Assembly: GCF_002343915.1 (NCBI RefSeq)
Contig: NZ_NETK01000001.1
Span: forward strand, 4,970,001 to 5,034,000
DNA: 64,000 nucleotides
Origin: Nannocystis exedens
GTDB taxonomy: Bacteria; Myxococcota_A; Polyangia; Nannocystales; Nannocystaceae
Reading direction: 5' to 3'
The notes under the pieces were generated by a model that was not told the origin of the DNA, ran no database searches, and saw nothing but the letters and a program-made list of their open reading frames with translations. Made by a program: the position numbers and the translations under genes. This document shows, piece after piece, positions 62,230-64,000 of this stretch (its first letter is position 1; every line of letters starts with the position of its first letter).

Positions 62230-63398
62230 CGCCGCGAGACCCCCGCCAGGCGCGTGCGAAGCCCCCGCCCGCTGCCCTCCCGCTCCCACCCGAGCCGCTG
62301 AGCGTCCGCCTCCGCCGTGCGCCCGTCACGGCCGGATTGCTGGGGGTGTGCATCGTTCTCTACGCGATCACCTTCGCCGCCACGCTCGCTCAGGCCGCCG
62401 ACCCGCTGGACACCGCGCTGCGCAGCCTCTGGAGCCTGAGTCTCACGGACAGCACCGAGATCTTCCGCCAGCTCGGCGCCCTCGAGCTCTCGCGCGTGTG
62501 GCTCGACGGCGAGTGGTGGCGCGTGGCGACCACCGGCCTCTTGCACGGCAGCCTGCTCCATCTGGTGCTCAACAGCATCGCCCTGCTCTCGGTCGGCGAG
62601 TGGGTCGAGCAGGCCTGGGGCCATTTTCGCACACTCGCGCTATTCACGCTAGCGAGCATCGGCGGCGCTCTCGCTTCCCTGGCCTGGTGCGAGTCGCCGA
62701 TCGTCCTCGGCGCGTCGGCGGGGATCCTCGGTCAGGCCGGCGCGCTCTGGCTCGCGCGTCGCTGGGGCTCCGCCGAGCTTCAAGAGGAGCTCGCGCCGAT
62801 CTCCGCGACCAGCCTGGCGATCTTGATCCTGATCTGCCTCGGCCTCGGCCTCGCGGTCCCTGGGATCGCCCAGGCCGGACACCTCGGCGGCCTGGCGGCC
62901 GGCCTCCTGCTCGGAGGCGCCTGGGTCGCCCGCGCGCGCTGGCTGAGGGCCGCTCTCTCGCTCGAGCTGGCGCTTCTGCTCGGCGGGCTCGCGTGGCTCG
63001 GCGCGCACCCGACCCACCGCACCAACTACTACGCGATCCTCGGCTTCCGCCTGCTCGCCGACGACCGTCCCGCCGAAGCCCTCATCCTCTTTAATAGGGG
63101 ACTCGAGCGCGACCCCGAGAACGCGAACTTCCGCAACGCCGTCGCCTACCAGCTCGCCCTCGACGGCGTCGAGCTCGATCGCGCCGAGTCCCTCTCCCTC
63201 GCCGCTCTGAAGCCCGACCCCCTCAACGCCAGCTACCTCGACACGCTCGGGTGGATCTGGTGCCGCCAGGGCCACGCCGACGCGGGCACCCGAGTCCTGC
63301 ACGCCGCAGCCTGGCTTGCCAGCGAGCGCTTCCCCGAACTGGACGAGCACCTCGCCGGCTGCCCCTCGGCCGCGAGTGTTCCACGTGAAACACCCTGA
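62193..63398 (+). CDS. Rhomboid-family intramembrane serine protease with C-terminal TPR region
   Basis: The 401-residue protein starts at GTG 62193. A short cytoplasmic N-terminus precedes about six or seven membrane helices. The catalytic Ser is in LGASAGILGQAG and the partner His is in QAGHLGGLAAG, which together define rhomboid proteases. WRVATTGLLHGSLLHLVLNSIALLSVG is the family's HxxxHxxxN-type helix. The C-terminal part (about 285-385) has TPR-like repeats (ALILFNRGLERDPENANFRNAVAYQLAL). The 3' end overlaps the first parS site: codons VPRETP lie within it. It is probably membrane-protein processing of unknown substrate. Confidence 0.85.
   Translation: MAGASSHVARDTSPRDPRQARAKPPPAALPLPPEPLSVRLRRAPVTAGLLGVCIVLYAITFAATLAQAADPLDTALRSLWSLSLTDSTEIFRQLGALELSRVWLDGEWWRVATTGLLHGSLLHLVLNSIALLSVGEWVEQAWGHFRTLALFTLASIGGALASLAWCESPIVLGASAGILGQAGALWLARRWGSAELQEELAPISATSLAILILICLGLGLAVPGIAQAGHLGGLAAGLLLGGAWVARARWLRAALSLELALLLGGLAWLGAHPTHRTNYYAILGFRLLADDRPAEALILFNRGLERDPENANFRNAVAYQLALDGVELDRAESLSLAALKPDPLNASYLDTLGWIWCRQGHADAGTRVLHAAAWLASERFPELDEHLAGCPSAASVPRETP
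63377..63392. promoter_or_regulatory. parS centromere-like site 1
   Basis: TGTTCCACGTGAAACA matches the ParB-binding parS consensus (TGTTCCACGTGGAACA / TGTTTCACGTGAAACA) at all core positions. It overlaps the last codons of the rhomboid gene. Chromosomal parS sites lie close to the origin and load ParB for ParA-dependent segregation. Confidence 0.92.
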
Positions 63399-64000
63399 GC
63401 GTTTGACGCGGCGTCGTGCAACCGCGGCCGCGCATCGGCAGCGGCCGCGGCTCGCTCCTCCTCTGGCCTGCGAGCGCCGTCAACTGTCCCCCAGTCCGTC
63501 CTCTCTTGGGAAGCAAACCCGCTTCGCTAGTACCGCTGCACCGCTCCGGGACGAGCGACCGGCTGCGAGGACCGTCTCGAAGCAGATCTTGATATCGCAG
63601 CCGGCTCTGCTGGGAGGGATGCCGAGCTGGCGCGCCAGGCCGAATGCCACCAGGGCATTCGACGGGGGCGAAATGGGCGCGGCCTTGGCAGCCAGGCGGG
63701 CGACCTCGCCGGGGTCGCCGGCGGTCGGCCGGGCTCGGGTGTCGGCGAGCGAGGCGGCGAAGCATCGATGCAGCCGCTGCTCTGCGAAGCCGCTCCCTGG
63801 CCACGACAGACACCTCAGGTGCTGAGCGACGACGGATGCCGGTCCATCGCGGAACGACGCCCTGGGGGGCCGCAATCAGGAGCCGCCACTCAACCGTGGG
63901 TGTTCCACGTGAAACACTTTTGGGTTCCCAAACGGTCCCCCGCACGCGTGCCCACCGTTATCAGCAGGCGCCCTTCAACAATGGCGCCGCCTTGAACTAG
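63399..64000. other. Gene-free end of window between and beyond two parS sites
   Basis: No convincing gene was found. The frames are Arg/Pro-rich on both strands, and a minus-strand frame of about 130 codons (63480-63875) shows no family resemblance. The stretch contains the second parS site and runs to the window edge. A regulatory or origin-proximal role is plausible given the parS pair, but no DnaA boxes were recognised. Confidence 0.4.
63901..63916. promoter_or_regulatory. parS centromere-like site 2
   Basis: TGTTCCACGTGAAACA, identical to site 1, lies 524 bp downstream in the same orientation. Two identical parS sites so close together strengthen the assignment and suggest a parS cluster near the replication origin. 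Confidence 0.92.

Noticed and set aside
63480..63875. Minus-strand ORF of about 130 codons between the parS sites
   Set aside because: There is no family resemblance and no convincing ribosome-binding site, and it overlaps a likely centromere region. It is left as gene-free.

Overview
The window is GC-rich, gene-dense bacterial DNA with strong G/C third-position bias and many GTG/TTG starts. The gene content points to a myxobacterium (Polyangia/Myxococcota), most likely a Nannocystis-like lineage. The pointers are an mglB-mglA pair very close to the Myxococcus gliding-polarity genes, a Ser/Thr kinase fused to a STAND ATPase and a formylglycine-generating-enzyme (FGE)-like domain, many Thr/Ser-linker lipoproteins with Cys-rich or MopE-like modules, an ADYC-type lipoprotein, and two parS sites. 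No tRNA, rRNA, insertion sequence or CRISPR array was recognised. The lineage call is inference; no database search was possible.

Layout. 1-8.1 kb: the 3' end of an unknown gene, a repeat array, an RsmC-like methyltransferase, a SWIM-SNF2 ATPase with a phytoene-desaturase-like oxidoreductase, and a MopE-like lipoprotein. 8.4-14.0 kb: two HTTM (vitamin-K-carboxylase-like) membrane systems, one split over two genes and one fused into a single protein. 14.2-27.0 kb: cell-envelope and signalling proteins (thioredoxin-like, FGE-like, Cys-rich, S9 peptidase and ADYC lipoproteins, the kinase-STAND-FGE giant, and a LIC_10091-like lipoprotein). 27.2-34.3 kb: an overlapping addB-addA-type helicase/nuclease pair. 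34.6-38.5 kb: a four-gene surface-polysaccharide operon (ligase/polymerase, glycosyltransferase, TylF-like methyltransferase, flippase). 38.7-39.6 kb: a broken DUF1554-like lipoprotein gene. 40.7-43.7 kb: dnaX-ebfC-recR. 44.0-45.1 kb: mglB-mglA. 48.7-54.5 kb: a tightly overlapping operon of a peptidase-like protein and two dynamin-like GTPases. 55.0-62 kb: housekeeping genes (rnhB, an ECF sigma factor, mutM, rsmA, tsaD) and a response regulator/PATAN/TPR protein. 62.2-64 kb: a rhomboid protease followed by two parS sites, suggesting proximity to the replication origin.

The most striking feature is a short imperfect palindrome seen about 60 times by eye, roughly once per kb. Its form is CCTGTCC or CATGTCC, 3-5 nt, then GGACAGG or GGACATG. 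It lies both in intergenic arrays and inside coding sequences, including conserved genes such as tsaD and mutM, always without breaking the frame. In tsaD it causes no length change relative to the family, so it looks like a selected DNA site (HIP1-like) as well as something that amplifies in tandem (resembling Rickettsia palindromic elements). This is the best candidate in the window for a previously undescribed element.
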